Part shown: one piece after another, positions 27,269 through 36,110 of the stretch
How positions within the stretch are numbered: position 1 is the first letter of the stretch
Layout: each line of letters begins with the position of its first letter
Origin: Paraburkholderia sp.
GTDB taxonomy: Bacteria > Pseudomonadota > Gammaproteobacteria > Burkholderiales > Burkholderiaceae
NCBI RefSeq assembly: GCF_024281035.1
Contig: NZ_JAMXLH010000043.1
Span: 1 to 64,000, forward strand
DNA: 64,000 nucleotides
Direction: 5' to 3'
Translations under genes and position numbers: made by a program
Notes under the pieces: model-generated
Database searches by the model: none
What the model was told of the DNA's origin: nothing
What the model saw: the letters and a program-made list of their open reading frames with translations, nothing else

Positions 27269-28453
27269 TCAGCCGCGCCGATGCGACTTGCGCACGACGA
27301 GCCACTTCGGCGAGCGAAAGCGCACGATGCTCACGTAGAGCCAGACGTAGGTGATCGCGAACACCACCACGAAGCAGAACAGATGGAGCGTGTGGCGCCA
27401 GAAAAGCGTCGCGGGGATGACTGCGAGCAGGCACAGCAGCCACAGGTAGGGCGACGTGAGCGAGTTGCGGCGCGTGAGTTCGTGTGCGGTGCGTGCGCCC
27501 ACGGCCCAGCGCATCAGCCGCTTGTAGACGAGCATGTGCAGGTGCACGCCATCGGGAATGCCCGGCGACATGCCGCGCACGAACTTCTTCCGGTAGATCG
27601 AGAAGCAGGTCTCGAAGATCGGGTACATGAAGAGCAGCACGGGATACCAGGCCGACACGTCGCGGTTGCGCATCACGAGCAGGATCGACAGCTCGGCGAG
27701 CATGAAGCCGATGAAGTACGCGCCGCCGTCGCCGAGGAAGATCAGCCCGGCGGGGAAGTTCCAGATGAAGAAGCCCATGACCGCGCCCATCATGATGAGC
27801 GACGCGGAGAGCACGACCGGATCGTGGACCTGGAAGGCCACGTAGGCGAGCGAGGCGAACATCATGAACGCGACCATCGAGGCGAGGCCGTTGAAGCCGT
27901 CGATGATATTGACCGCATTGGCGAGCGCGGCGACCGCGAGCACCGTGACCACGAACGAAACCGGCGCGTAGGAGAGCAGGAAATCGAGCGGCGGCACGCT
28001 GATGCGCGTGACCGCGATGCCGAGCAGGAACCAGGCGAGCGCGGCGGCAGCCATCGTGCAGATGAGGCGAGCAAGCGGCGAAACGCGCTTCGTGAGGTCT
28101 TCGGTCAGGCCCGACGCGAACGCGGGAATGCCGCAAGCGGTGATGCCGAGGATGCCGCCCGAAACGGCCGGATAGGCGCCATGCAACTGCACGGCGGCCA
28201 CGATGAGTCCGGCGACGATGCCGGTGCCGCCAATGCGCGGCACGGGGCGCGCGTGGAATTTCTGCACGCCCGCGAGATCCGAATCCACGGAAAATTTTTC
28301 ATGCAGGTGCGCGTACCGCACGATCAGCAGCGTGACCAGCAAAGAAACGAGGAAACCAAGCGCGAAGCTAAGCATGAAAGCGGGCAGGGCACGAAGAAGG
28401 GATGCGCGATTATACAAAGCCAGCGGGGCGTCTTTGCGGCGCGACGGGCTCAT
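27269..28453 (-). CDS. WecA/MraY-like undecaprenyl-phosphate sugar-1-phosphate transferase
   Basis: A 394-residue membrane protein with about 11 helices. The family's catalytic motifs are present: [18 protein letters not shown], the Asp-rich [18 protein letters not shown], and the conserved [14 protein letters not shown] loop. WecA-type enzymes move GlcNAc-1-phosphate or similar to undecaprenyl phosphate, starting O-antigen or exopolysaccharide units. No polysaccharide cluster is adjacent, so the product is unknown. The start may be at 28453 or at an internal ATG 26 codons later that begins the first helix. Confidence 0.9.
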   Translation of the reverse strand: MSPSRRKDAPLALYNRASLLRALPAFMLSFALGFLVSLLVTLLIVRYAHLHEKFSVDSDLAGVQKFHARPVPRIGGTGIVAGLIVAAVQLHGAYPAVSGGILGITACGIPAFASGLTEDLTKRVSPLARLICTMAAAALAWFLLGIAVTRISVPPLDFLLSYAPVSFVVTVLAVAALANAVNIIDGFNGLASMVAFMMFASLAYVAFQVHDPVVLSASLIMMGAVMGFFIWNFPAGLIFLGDGGAYFIGFMLAELSILLVMRNRDVSAWYPVLLFMYPIFETCFSIYRKKFVRGMSPGIPDGVHLHMLVYKRLMRWAVGARTAHELTRRNSLTSPYLWLLCLLAVIPATLFWRHTLHLFCFVVVFAITYVWLYVSIVRFRSPKWLVVRKSHRRG

Positions 28454-28780
28454 GCTGTCTGCAAGCGTTGTCCGAATCCGGTCATCCGGTCAATACGGTT
28501 AGTGCGGTTAGTGCGGTTAGTGCAGTTAAAGCAGTTAAAGCGGTGCGGGCGAGCCGAGCGGCTATCTTGTGCCGCCGCGCGAAACGGCACATTACAAAAC
28601 GCCAACATCTGCGCCGGATTGCAGCGCGCCGGTACCGCTTCCGTGGAGCGTCGCCTAGATTATGGTTTGGCGCCCGCGCGTGCGGCGTTGTGCCATGATG
28701 GCGATGCGGCGCGCACGATGTTTCCGGCGCGCCGCACATCGTCTTGCCGGTTGTCCTGCCAGTTCAAGTCGGGAGTTTCC
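28454..28780. other. divergent spacer
   Basis: A 327-bp spacer between the WecA-like gene and the PLP enzyme, with a 9-bp tandem repeat at its left edge. No coding sequence or RNA gene is supported. Confidence 0.6.
28496..28540. repeat. 9-bp tandem repeat (cggttagtg)
   Basis: Three copies of cggttagtg followed by two of the variant cagttaaag. Confidence 0.9.
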
Positions 28781-29896
28781 ATGCCCCACAAAGAATGGAT
28801 CCGCGACGCGATCCGCAAGATCGACGCCGACTTCAACCGCTCCGCCGATACTCACCTCATCGCGCTCGATCTGCCCGGCTTCCCGGGCATCCGCTTTTAC
28901 CTCAAGGACGAATCGAGTCACCCGACCGGCAGCCTCAAGCATCGCCTCGCGCGCTCGCTCTTTCTCTACGCGCTGTGTAACGGCTGGCTCAACGAAAAGA
29001 GCACCGTGGTGGAAGCGTCGAGCGGTTCGACCGCCATTTCCGAGGCGTATTTCGCGCAACTGCTCGGCCTGCCGTTCGTCGCCGTGATTCCGGCCAGCAC
29101 GTCGCGCATGAAGATCGAGGAAATCGAGTTCTACGGCGGCCACTGCCACCTCGTTGCGAATCCCGCCGAGATTTACGTGGAATCGCACCGCATCGCGCAG
29201 GAGTCGGGCGGGCACTTCATGGACCAGTTCACCTACGCCGAACGCGCGACCGACTGGCGTGCGAACAACAACATCGCCGAATCGATCTTCAAGCAGATGG
29301 CCGACGAAGAGTATCCGGTGCCGACGTGGCTCGTTTCGAGCGGCGGCACGGGCGGCACGATTGCGACGCTCGGCCGGTATGTCGCCTATCGGCGGCACAA
29401 CACGCGCGTGATGTGCGCCGATCCCGAGCACTCCGTGTTTTTCGATTACTTCAAAAGCGTGCTCGCGGGACATCCCGATAGCGGCCTCACGCTCGACGTC
29501 GGCTCGCGCATCGAGGGGATCGGACGGCCGCGCGTCGAGCGCTCGTTTATCCCGACGTGTATCGACGCCATGGTGAAGGTCCCCGATCCGCTGTCGTTCG
29601 CGGCAATGCGCTATCTGGCGGCGCGGCTCGGCAAGCGCGTGGGCGGCTCGACGGGGACCAACTTCGTCGGCGTGCTGTTTCTCGCCGGGCGCATGAAGGC
29701 GCAGGGCGAATCGGGGGCGATCGTGAGTCTGCTGTGCGACAGCGGCGAGCGCTACAGGACGACTTACTATCACGAAGCCTGGTATGAGGCGCAGGGCATC
29801 CGGATTACCGAGGCCGATGCGCTGATCGCGCGCGCTGTGAGTGGCGAGCCGATTTTCGCGGGGCCGGAAGCGGGCGTGCTCGCGGCGCAACGGTGA
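28781..29896 (+). CDS. PLP-dependent cysteine synthase-family protein
   Basis: A 371-residue fold-type II PLP enzyme related to cysteine synthase. The PLP lysine lies in [16 protein letters not shown] (Lys about 48), the substrate loop in [20 protein letters not shown], and the phosphate-binding loop in [18 protein letters not shown]. The family also includes cystathionine beta-synthase and desulfhydrases, so the reaction is not fixed. The start at 28781 follows GGGAGTTTCC. It is transcribed alone. Confidence 0.88.
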   Translation: MPHKEWIRDAIRKIDADFNRSADTHLIALDLPGFPGIRFYLKDESSHPTGSLKHRLARSLFLYALCNGWLNEKSTVVEASSGSTAISEAYFAQLLGLPFVAVIPASTSRMKIEEIEFYGGHCHLVANPAEIYVESHRIAQESGGHFMDQFTYAERATDWRANNNIAESIFKQMADEEYPVPTWLVSSGGTGGTIATLGRYVAYRRHNTRVMCADPEHSVFFDYFKSVLAGHPDSGLTLDVGSRIEGIGRPRVERSFIPTCIDAMVKVPDPLSFAAMRYLAARLGKRVGGSTGTNFVGVLFLAGRMKAQGESGAIVSLLCDSGERYRTTYYHEAWYEAQGIRITEADALIARAVSGEPIFAGPEAGVLAAQR

Positions 29897-29915
29897 GATG
29901 CGCCGCGGCGCTTTG

Positions 29916-30027
29916 CGTGCTGCGTTTCATATGCTGTGCTTCACGTGCTGCGTTTCACATGCTGCGCTTTGCGTGCTGCGTTTCACATGCTGTGTTTCGT
30001 ATCCTGCGCTTCACGTACGGTGCTTCA
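29916..30027. repeat. 28-bp tandem repeat (four copies)
   Basis: Four consecutive 28-bp units begin cgtgctgcgtttcacatgct; the last is degenerate. The array starts 20 bp after the stop of the PLP gene and ends just before the stop of the convergent dnaJ-like gene. Confidence 0.9.
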
Positions 30028-30038
30028 CCCGTGCGGTT

Positions 30039-31115
30039 TCACTGCCGCCGCGCGCGGTGCGACGTATCCCGGATCGGATCTTGCACGCTTGCGGGCATGG
30101 CCTGCGCTGCGCGGCGCTTCGCATCGTCGAACATCTCCCGCAGTTGTTGCCGTTCGCCGTCGGTGAGAAACGCGGCTGCGTCCGGGATCGTCAGCACCAG
30201 TTGCAGCGTCAGGGTGCCGCGCGTGCCGTGACGATCCGCGAGCCCAAGGCCGGGCAGCCTGATGGCGGTTCCCGGTTGCGCGTTCGGCGGAATCGTCACC
30301 TGCAGCGTGCGGCCGAGCATGTTGGCTTCGATGGTGCCGCCGAGTGTGGCCGTCATGAAATCCACTTCGAACTCACGGGCGAGATCCAGTCCGTTGCGGC
30401 TGAACGCCGAACCGCAGACGATCGCAACCGAGAAAATCGCGTCGCCCGCCGGGCCGCCATTGACTCCGGGATGACCGCCGCCTTCGACGACGAGCCGCTG
30501 GCCGTCCCACGCGCCCCCCGGAATCGGAACGATTTCGGATTTGCGCCAGGTCCGCATGCCGGTGCCGAGACACTGCGCACACTGCAGGTTCCCTTTCGTT
30601 TTCTCGCACGGATGACACGGTCCCTTTACGGGGAAGCTCGCGTCGACTTCGCCGCCATCGATCGCAACTTCGAGCGGTACGAAGAGTTCGACCAGACAGT
30701 TCGCGCCGCGCATCGGCGGCGCGCTGCGGCGCTCGCGCGGCGCGGCGTCTTTGCCGTGACTTCCGTTCTGTGCCGCTGCTGAACCTGACGCAGCCGGACC
30801 CGATGCGGACGGCGTGCGCTTGCCGGTCAGAACCTCGAACGCCTCCTGAATGCGCTTGAACACCGGCTCGACCGCCTCTTCGCGCCCCTTGTTGCGATCC
30901 GGGTGGTACTTCGCCCTCAGTCGCCGGTATGCGCGCTTGACCTCAGTCAGCGACGCCGTGTTCGGCAGTTTTAGCTGGCGGTAGTGTTCGTCGAAGCTCA
31001 AGCGTTTTCCCGTTCGTGATTTTTCGGCCCGAATTTCTGCTGTGACGCTGCTGAGACGCTGCTGTGATGTGTTAATCGCCGCGCGTCGCGAATCGTTTGC
31101 CTCGTGCGCGGCCAT
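30039..31115 (-). CDS. atypical DnaJ-family chaperone
   Basis: A 358-residue protein. The J domain (about 42-100) keeps the HPD tripeptide in RAKYHPDRNKG and so should stimulate a DnaK ATPase. The zinc-binding part is reduced to one pair, CHPCEKTKG and CAQCLGTGMR, instead of the four CxxCxGxG repeats of DnaJ. The C-terminal substrate-binding domain remains (VEGGGHPGVNGGPAGDAIFS and LQVTIPPNAQPGTAIRLPGL). It is neither canonical DnaJ nor CbpA. It is not next to dnaK or grpE. Confidence 0.85.
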   Translation of the reverse strand: MAAHEANDSRRAAINTSQQRLSSVTAEIRAEKSRTGKRLSFDEHYRQLKLPNTASLTEVKRAYRRLRAKYHPDRNKGREEAVEPVFKRIQEAFEVLTGKRTPSASGPAASGSAAAQNGSHGKDAAPRERRSAPPMRGANCLVELFVPLEVAIDGGEVDASFPVKGPCHPCEKTKGNLQCAQCLGTGMRTWRKSEIVPIPGGAWDGQRLVVEGGGHPGVNGGPAGDAIFSVAIVCGSAFSRNGLDLAREFEVDFMTATLGGTIEANMLGRTLQVTIPPNAQPGTAIRLPGLGLADRHGTRGTLTLQLVLTIPDAAAFLTDGERQQLREMFDDAKRRAAQAMPASVQDPIRDTSHRARRQ

Positions 31116-31418
31116 TGTGTCATCGTGGCGACGCGCTGCGTCGACCTGAGGCGAACCGAAAGCGCCAATTACGCTCCAGATCCGATTAAGTCGGGCGTCA
31201 GCTTACGCAATCGCGTTCTGAAGCGCCATGATTTCCTGCGTTAACCTGGGCGTTTTTATTCTGTTTGCTTCAGGCACGCACGGTGTTGCGATCCGATGGC
31301 GGTTTTGTCTCGAGCGTTAAAGCTTTTGCGCAAACGGTGTTGCGCAAAAGTTGAATGCGCGGCTGCGTATACCGTGTTTTGCGTTACGCGTTGCGCGTCG
31401 ACCGAAGTCACGCCGGCA
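31116..31418. other. intergenic region without a clear gene
   Basis: A 303-bp spacer between two minus-strand genes. It is richer in A+T than its surroundings near 31240-31400. No gene or RNA is supported. Confidence 0.55.
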
Positions 31419-32687
31419 TCAAGACCAGAATCCAGCCATCGCGCCCACGAAGCCCGCGATGCATACCAGCGCAGCGGTTACGCACAGCAACTTGAGATAG
31501 GTGCCGGTTGGACGCCGCCCGGGCGGGAGCGCCTTGACGCTGATAACGATCAGCAGCCCGATGACAAGCGGCAGCATGACGGCGTTCACGACCTGGGCTG
31601 CCACGTTCAGCCACACGAGATCCGGAACGAATTCGACCACGAGTGCACTGAATGCAACGGCGAGCGCATAGACGCCATAAAACCAGGGCGATCTCGACCG
31701 GCGTCCATCGAGCGACCGGCTGCGGCCTGTCACTTCGCACAGTCCCCACGCCAACGCGAGGGAACAGATAATGGCCGCCACGAGCGAAGCGCCGAGCACC
31801 CCGGCGCCGAAGATCATTTGCCCCGCGCGCTGGCCCAATTCACTGGTAAGCGCGTTGCTGATTTCGCCCACGCTTTGCAGGCTCTGCTGCCCATGCGGTC
31901 CCGACAATCTGGCTGCGGCCGCAACGAGTACGGCGGCGGTCAAAAGCTGTGTCAATACCGCGCCGGCTGCCGTTTCGATTCGCGCTGCCCGGTAGTCGCG
32001 TGTGGTCAGCTTTTTATCGGCCACCGCGGCCTGCTGATAAAACAGCATCCACGGATTGAAAGTCGCGCCGATGAGCGCCGCCGCGAGCCACCCGAACTGC
32101 GGCGTGCTGAACGGCATGTCGCGCAACTGGTAGCTCATGGCGCGCAGATCGGGCCGGGCATGCCAGGCGACAACGAAAAAAGCGAGTTCGAACGCGCCGA
32201 TAAACATCGCGACGCGGTCCACCCGCTTGTGCGAGCCCGTGAGAATCACGAACATCAACAGGCCGACGGCTGCGGAAAGCGTCATGCCGCGCGGCACGCC
32301 ATACATCTCGCCCACGCCCGCCACACCCGTGAATTCGGTGACGAGCGAGCCCAGCACGGCAATCACGAGGCCGGCTGTCGCGACCCACGCCCAAACGGGG
32401 CCAATGCGCGCACGGATCAGTTCGCCGTGTCCTTCACCCGTAAAAATGCCGAGCCGGACGGTCAGCTCCTGCGTCATGTAGAGCAAAGGAATCAGCGCGA
32501 TGAGCAGCGGCAGGAACCGGATTCCCCACTGCGCACCGCTTTGCGCCGCGGTTACGACATTGCCGGAGTCGCAGTCCGCGAGCATGACGAGCAACCCCGG
32601 CCCGATTGCGGCGGTGCGGCCCAGAACCCCGAGCGTCTTCTGCCTGAACGATATCGAATGACGCATAAACCGCAAATCGGATGCCAT
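31419..32687 (-). CDS. Nramp-family transporter with altered metal site
   Basis: A 422-residue membrane protein with 11 helices, aligned to Nramp transporters. In helix 1 the canonical DPGN is DSGN (LADCDSGNVVTAAQSGAQWG), keeping Asp and Asn. In helix 6 the canonical MPHN is NPWM (GATFNPWMLFYQQ), so the soft Met ligand and the His are both gone. Loss of that Met is a feature of Nramp-related magnesium transporters, so hard ions such as Mg2+ or Mn2+ are likelier than iron (inference). Two ATG starts, 32687 and 32666, are possible. It lies downstream of tatA, separated by a hairpin. Confidence 0.88.
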   Translation of the reverse strand: MASDLRFMRHSISFRQKTLGVLGRTAAIGPGLLVMLADCDSGNVVTAAQSGAQWGIRFLPLLIALIPLLYMTQELTVRLGIFTGEGHGELIRARIGPVWAWVATAGLVIAVLGSLVTEFTGVAGVGEMYGVPRGMTLSAAVGLLMFVILTGSHKRVDRVAMFIGAFELAFFVVAWHARPDLRAMSYQLRDMPFSTPQFGWLAAALIGATFNPWMLFYQQAAVADKKLTTRDYRAARIETAAGAVLTQLLTAAVLVAAAARLSGPHGQQSLQSVGEISNALTSELGQRAGQMIFGAGVLGASLVAAIICSLALAWGLCEVTGRSRSLDGRRSRSPWFYGVYALAVAFSALVVEFVPDLVWLNVAAQVVNAVMLPLVIGLLIVISVKALPPGRRPTGTYLKLLCVTAALVCIAGFVGAMAGFWS

Positions 32688-32747
32688 CTGGAAAACAAGC
32701 TCCCATTATCGCCTGAGGTCGTGCCGTGCTTTCCAGTCATCGACTCG

Positions 32748-32774
32748 TTTTAAATGCCCGGTTGCGAACCGGGC
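32748..32774 (-). terminator. terminator-like hairpin after tatA
   Basis: On the minus strand GCCCGGTT-CGC-AACCGGGC forms a perfect 8-bp stem directly after tatA, followed by ATTTAAAA. The tail is A/T-rich rather than a pure T-run. It suggests the Nramp-like gene has its own promoter. Confidence 0.5.
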
Positions 32775-32781
32775 CCGCGCA

Positions 32782-33033
32782 TTAGCGATACTCGCTCGCG
32801 CGCGATGCTTTTTCTCGTGCGTCGACATCCGTGACGTTTGCGTTCGCCAGTGCGTGCGGCGCTGCGCCCGAAGGCGTTTCGGCAGCAGGTATTTCGCCTT
32901 CGCGCATGCCGTCCTTGAATCCCTTCACTGCGCCACCGAGGTCGCTGCCGATATTGCGCAGCTTCTTCGTGCCGAACACCAGTGCCACGATCAGCAAAAC
33001 GATCAGCCAGTGCCAGATACTCAACTCACCCAT
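32782..33033 (-). CDS. tatA: TatA/TatE twin-arginine translocase subunit (orphan copy)
   Basis: An 83-residue protein with the TatA layout: a short N terminus, a membrane helix ([20 protein letters not shown], residues 6-25), an amphipathic helix ([18 protein letters not shown]) and a loose charged tail. TatA forms the pore that exports folded proteins with RR signal peptides. tatB and tatC are not nearby, so this is probably a second copy. Its place beside nosZ and the Rieske gene, both Tat clients, suggests extra export capacity for this locus. It follows the ABC permease on the same strand. Confidence 0.9.
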   Translation of the reverse strand: MGELSIWHWLIVLLIVALVFGTKKLRNIGSDLGGAVKGFKDGMREGEIPAAETPSGAAPHALANANVTDVDAREKASRASEYR

Positions 33034-33219
33034 GACATTTCCCAGACTTCGCTGTTGCCTTGAGACCCGGTGAAAAAAAACGATCTCTCGACTCGGCAAA
33101 AAATTAAAACGCGCGAAAACCGTTCGCGCGACGGTTACCCCACGCGAAATGCGCAGGTGGATGTTACGGAAAACTATCTATTCACGTTCTACGTACTCCT
33201 TCGCCGAACGTCAATGCGA

Positions 33220-33960
33220 TCACGCGTCGCGGCGGCTGATCCGCCACACCACGAAAACACCCGCCACGGCGAGACAGGCTGCGAGCGTCGCAACCGAGCG
33301 TGCCGGTGCGATCGCGTATTGCATCGTCAGCGCGCCGCGCATTAAATCGACGCCGTACGCGGCGGGATCGAATGAGGCGGCGAGTCGAATCCAGCCCGGC
33401 GCGAGATCGAGCGGATAAAGACCGCCCGACAAGAAAAACATCGGCAGTAGCAGCGTGTTCGACACGACCGGAAATACGATCACCGAGCGGAACGGCAACG
33501 CGAGTGCGAGTCCAAGCGCCGAGAACACGAGCGCGGCGAACGCCATCGCAACGACGACGAGCACGAGATTCATCGCGCTCAGTCCGATTCCGATTGTCGG
33601 CGCGAACGGCAACAACAACAGACTCTGTATCCAGGCGACGACAGCGCCCGCGCCGATCTTGCCCGCCGCGATTTCGACGCGGCCCACGGGCGAGACGAGC
33701 AATGCTTTCAGAAAACCTGTTTGCCGGTCGTGCACGATGCCGACCGCAGCAGAAATGGCGGTAAACATGAGCGACAGGCCGACGACACCAGGAAAGATGT
33801 ATGCCTGATATCCGCTGACCTCGGCGTAAGTGCCGCTCCTGAGCGCCGCGCCGAGCACGAACAGATACAGGAGCGGCTGCGTGAGACCGAACAGGATGCG
33901 CAGCGGCGACGCCCAGAACCGTTTCAGGTCGAACCAGACGATGGTCAGCGCGTTGCTCAT
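33220..33960 (-). CDS. ABC-2 type permease
   Basis: A 246-residue membrane protein with six helices and the ABC-2 permease signature (SNTLLLPMFFLSGGLYPLDL near residue 180). Its ATG overlaps the stop of the ATPase gene (ATGA), so the pair forms one transporter. It resembles DrrB-like exporters and also NosY in general layout. The substrate is unknown. Confidence 0.88.
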   Translation of the reverse strand: MSNALTIVWFDLKRFWASPLRILFGLTQPLLYLFVLGAALRSGTYAEVSGYQAYIFPGVVGLSLMFTAISAAVGIVHDRQTGFLKALLVSPVGRVEIAAGKIGAGAVVAWIQSLLLLPFAPTIGIGLSAMNLVLVVVAMAFAALVFSALGLALALPFRSVIVFPVVSNTLLLPMFFLSGGLYPLDLAPGWIRLAASFDPAAYGVDLMRGALTMQYAIAPARSVATLAACLAVAGVFVVWRISRRDA

Positions 33961-34979
33961 GCGGCCGCCTTTCCAGTCGCCTTCGCAGTCGCCTTCGCAG
34001 TCACCTTCGCAGTCGCATTCGCAGCCGCATTCGCAGCCGCATTCGCAGCGAGATGCGCGGCGTCGCCCGATTGCGCGGCAATCCAGTGGCCGACCACGTC
34101 CATGAGGTCGGGCGCTGCAATGTCGGCGCCGAGCACGCGGCACGGAATGCGTTGCAGCAGCGCCGGCAATACGGCCTGCGGATCCGTGCCCGAGACGATG
34201 ATGCTGTTGTCGTCGCTGATTTCGACCGGATAGCCCTGCGCGGCGAGCCAGCGCTGTGCTTCGGCGATATCGGGCACGCGCAGCCGGATCGTGCCGGGCA
34301 CGGGCGCGTGCATCGCGGGCCACGGGCCGCCCGCGAGCAGGCGGCCTTGATGCAGCACGACGACGCGGTCGGCGTCGCGCGCCTCTTCGGTATGGTGCGT
34401 CGAGCACAGGACCGTGTGGCCGTCGTCGACGAGCGTTCGGATTTCCGCCCAGAACGCGCGGCGCGCGGCGATATCGAGGCCGAGCGTCGCTTCGTCGAGC
34501 AGCAGCACTGGCGGACGCGCGATCAGTGCGCGCGCGAGTTCGAGCCTTCGGCACTGGCCGCCCGAAAGCCATTGAACCGGCGTTTCGGCTTGCGCCTCGA
34601 GGCCGAACGTCGTCAACAGTTCGTTGACCCGCTGCTGCACGGCGCGCCCCTTCAGTCCCTGGCAACGCGCGATGAACCACAGGTTGTCGCGCGCGCTCAG
34701 GCGCGGTTCCAGCGCCGACGTTTGAAACACGACGCCGATTCGTGTACGCGCAACGGCCGGATGGGCAACCACGTCGACGCCGTCGATGAAGATGTGCCCG
34801 CTTTCCGGCACCGCGAGCGTGGCCAGCAGCGAGAGCAGGGTGGTCTTGCCTGCGCCGTTGAGCCCGACCATCGCGACGAGTTCGCCGCGTCCGATCGACA
34901 GGCTGATGTCGTGCAGGATCGTGCGGCCGCCGCGCTGAAAGCTCACGTTGCACAGATCGATGCTGGATTTCTCCGACAT
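33957..34979 (-). CDS. ABC transporter ATP-binding protein (ABC-2 partner)
   Basis: A 340-residue ATPase with all main motifs: Walker A GLNGAGKTT (residues about 40-48), Q-loop FQTSALEPR, signature WLSGGQCRRLELARALIARP, Walker B VLLLDEATLGLD and the switch His in LCSTHHTEEA. A C-terminal domain (about 230-310) is followed by a roughly 30-residue Ala/Lys/Thr tail encoded by a 12-bp repeat. It lies 54 bp after apbE, and the three genes apbE-ATPase-permease look like one operon facing away from nosZ. Confidence 0.9.
   Translation of the reverse strand: MSEKSSIDLCNVSFQRGGRTILHDISLSIGRGELVAMVGLNGAGKTTLLSLLATLAVPESGHIFIDGVDVVAHPAVARTRIGVVFQTSALEPRLSARDNLWFIARCQGLKGRAVQQRVNELLTTFGLEAQAETPVQWLSGGQCRRLELARALIARPPVLLLDEATLGLDIAARRAFWAEIRTLVDDGHTVLCSTHHTEEARDADRVVVLHQGRLLAGGPWPAMHAPVPGTIRLRVPDIAEAQRWLAAQGYPVEISDDNSIIVSGTDPQAVLPALLQRIPCRVLGADIAAPDLMDVVGHWIAAQSGDAAHLAANAAANAAANATAKVTAKATAKATGKAAA
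33971..34051 (-). repeat. 12-bp repeat encoding the ATPase tail
   Basis: About seven imperfect copies of a 12-bp unit (ttcgcagtcgcc on the plus strand) code for the Ala/Thr/Lys-rich end of the ABC ATPase. The unit is four codons, so copy changes keep the frame. Confidence 0.9.
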
Positions 34980-35033
34980 GGCGGTCGCCTCAGTTCGCTT
35001 ATTGGTTGCCAATCAGGTTGCCAGGCAGGTCGC

Positions 35034-36110
35034 TTATTGGAGAAGCGCGGGTTGCACGGACGGATCCGTGAAGTGTACGCGCGCCGCCATCGGCGCGGAC
35101 ACCCACACTTTGCCGTTGCTATCGACCATCAGCAGCGACTCGACGCCGGCCTTGTGCGCCATCGCGAGTGCCTGCGCAGGACCGGCGACGAACGGCGGCT
35201 TGCTCGCGCCATCGGACAGCGCGCCCGCGTGCGGCCCGGGTTTCACGAGCACGGTGACCGACTCGCTGACTTCGACGGGAAACCCGGTGCGCGGATCAAT
35301 AATGTGGCAATACCGCACGCCCTTGGACTGATAGAAGCGTTGGTAGTCGCCGCTCGTGCCGATGGCTTCGCCGTCGTGCAGTTCGAGCGTTGCGAGCGCA
35401 CCGGGTTTGCGCGGGTCCTGGATGCCGACCTGCCAGGGCATGCCGCCCTTGCTGCCGATCGCGAGCAGGTTGCCGCCGACGTCGATCAGCGCGTTTTCGA
35501 CACCGCGCTGCTTCAGGATGGCCGCCGCTTCGTCGAGCGACCAGCCCTTCGCATAGCCGCCGAGATCGAGCGAAACCGCGCGGTTCGTGCTCGTGACGAC
35601 GCCCGATGGCGAGATCGCGAGGTCCGCAATACGCGGGCGCAGCGCCGCTTCGCGCAGCACCGCATCGCGCGGCGGCGGCTTCACGTCGAACTGGTCGGCC
35701 TGAAAGCCCCACAGCCGGATGAGTCTGCCGATGCCGGGCTCGAAGAGGCCCTCGCTTTCGATCGACAACTGCTGCGCCGCGCGCAGGATCTGTGCAAGCT
35801 CGGGCGACGCCTGGAACGGCTCGCCGGACGCGATGCTCTGATTCAGGCGCGTGACTTCGGACGGCTGCCACGCGTGCAGCTCGCGGTGCATCGACTGGAA
35901 ATGGGAAAACACGGCGTCTGCGTCCTGCTGCGCATCCTTGAGCGGCACACCGTAAAGCACCAGTTGCACGCGGGTGCCGAACACGTAAGTGCCCTGAACG
36001 TACACCTCGGGGGACCTGAGCGTAAGCCACAGCCCGACTGCAATGGCGGCGGCGAGCACCAGCACGATTCCCGCGGCCTTTCTGAAATTAGACAATTTTC
36101 TGGTACTCAA
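35034..36110 (-). CDS. nosX: FAD:protein FMN transferase (ApbE/NosX)
   Basis: A 358-residue ApbE-family protein with an N-terminal membrane anchor (about 12-32). Conserved parts include VSLDLGGYAKGWSLDEAAAI, ALIDVGGNLLAIG and HIIDPRTGFPV. ApbE attaches FMN to a Ser/Thr of a (S/T)GA(S/T) motif; NosR encoded nearby has such a site (DAISGATVTA), so this is the likely maturation enzyme. The start is a TTG at 36110, the first codon that keeps the whole anchor; a TTG at 36095 is possible. It heads the minus-strand operon, divergent from nosZ. Confidence 0.88.
   Translation of the reverse strand: MSTRKLSNFRKAAGIVLVLAAAIAVGLWLTLRSPEVYVQGTYVFGTRVQLVLYGVPLKDAQQDADAVFSHFQSMHRELHAWQPSEVTRLNQSIASGEPFQASPELAQILRAAQQLSIESEGLFEPGIGRLIRLWGFQADQFDVKPPPRDAVLREAALRPRIADLAISPSGVVTSTNRAVSLDLGGYAKGWSLDEAAAILKQRGVENALIDVGGNLLAIGSKGGMPWQVGIQDPRKPGALATLELHDGEAIGTSGDYQRFYQSKGVRYCHIIDPRTGFPVEVSESVTVLVKPGPHAGALSDGASKPPFVAGPAQALAMAHKAGVESLLMVDSNGKVWVSAPMAARVHFTDPSVQPALLQ

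Noticed and set aside
27110..28780. Long upstream extension of the PLP enzyme frame
   Set aside because: The extension lies opposite the WecA-like gene and crosses a tandem repeat; the PLP family starts at 28781.
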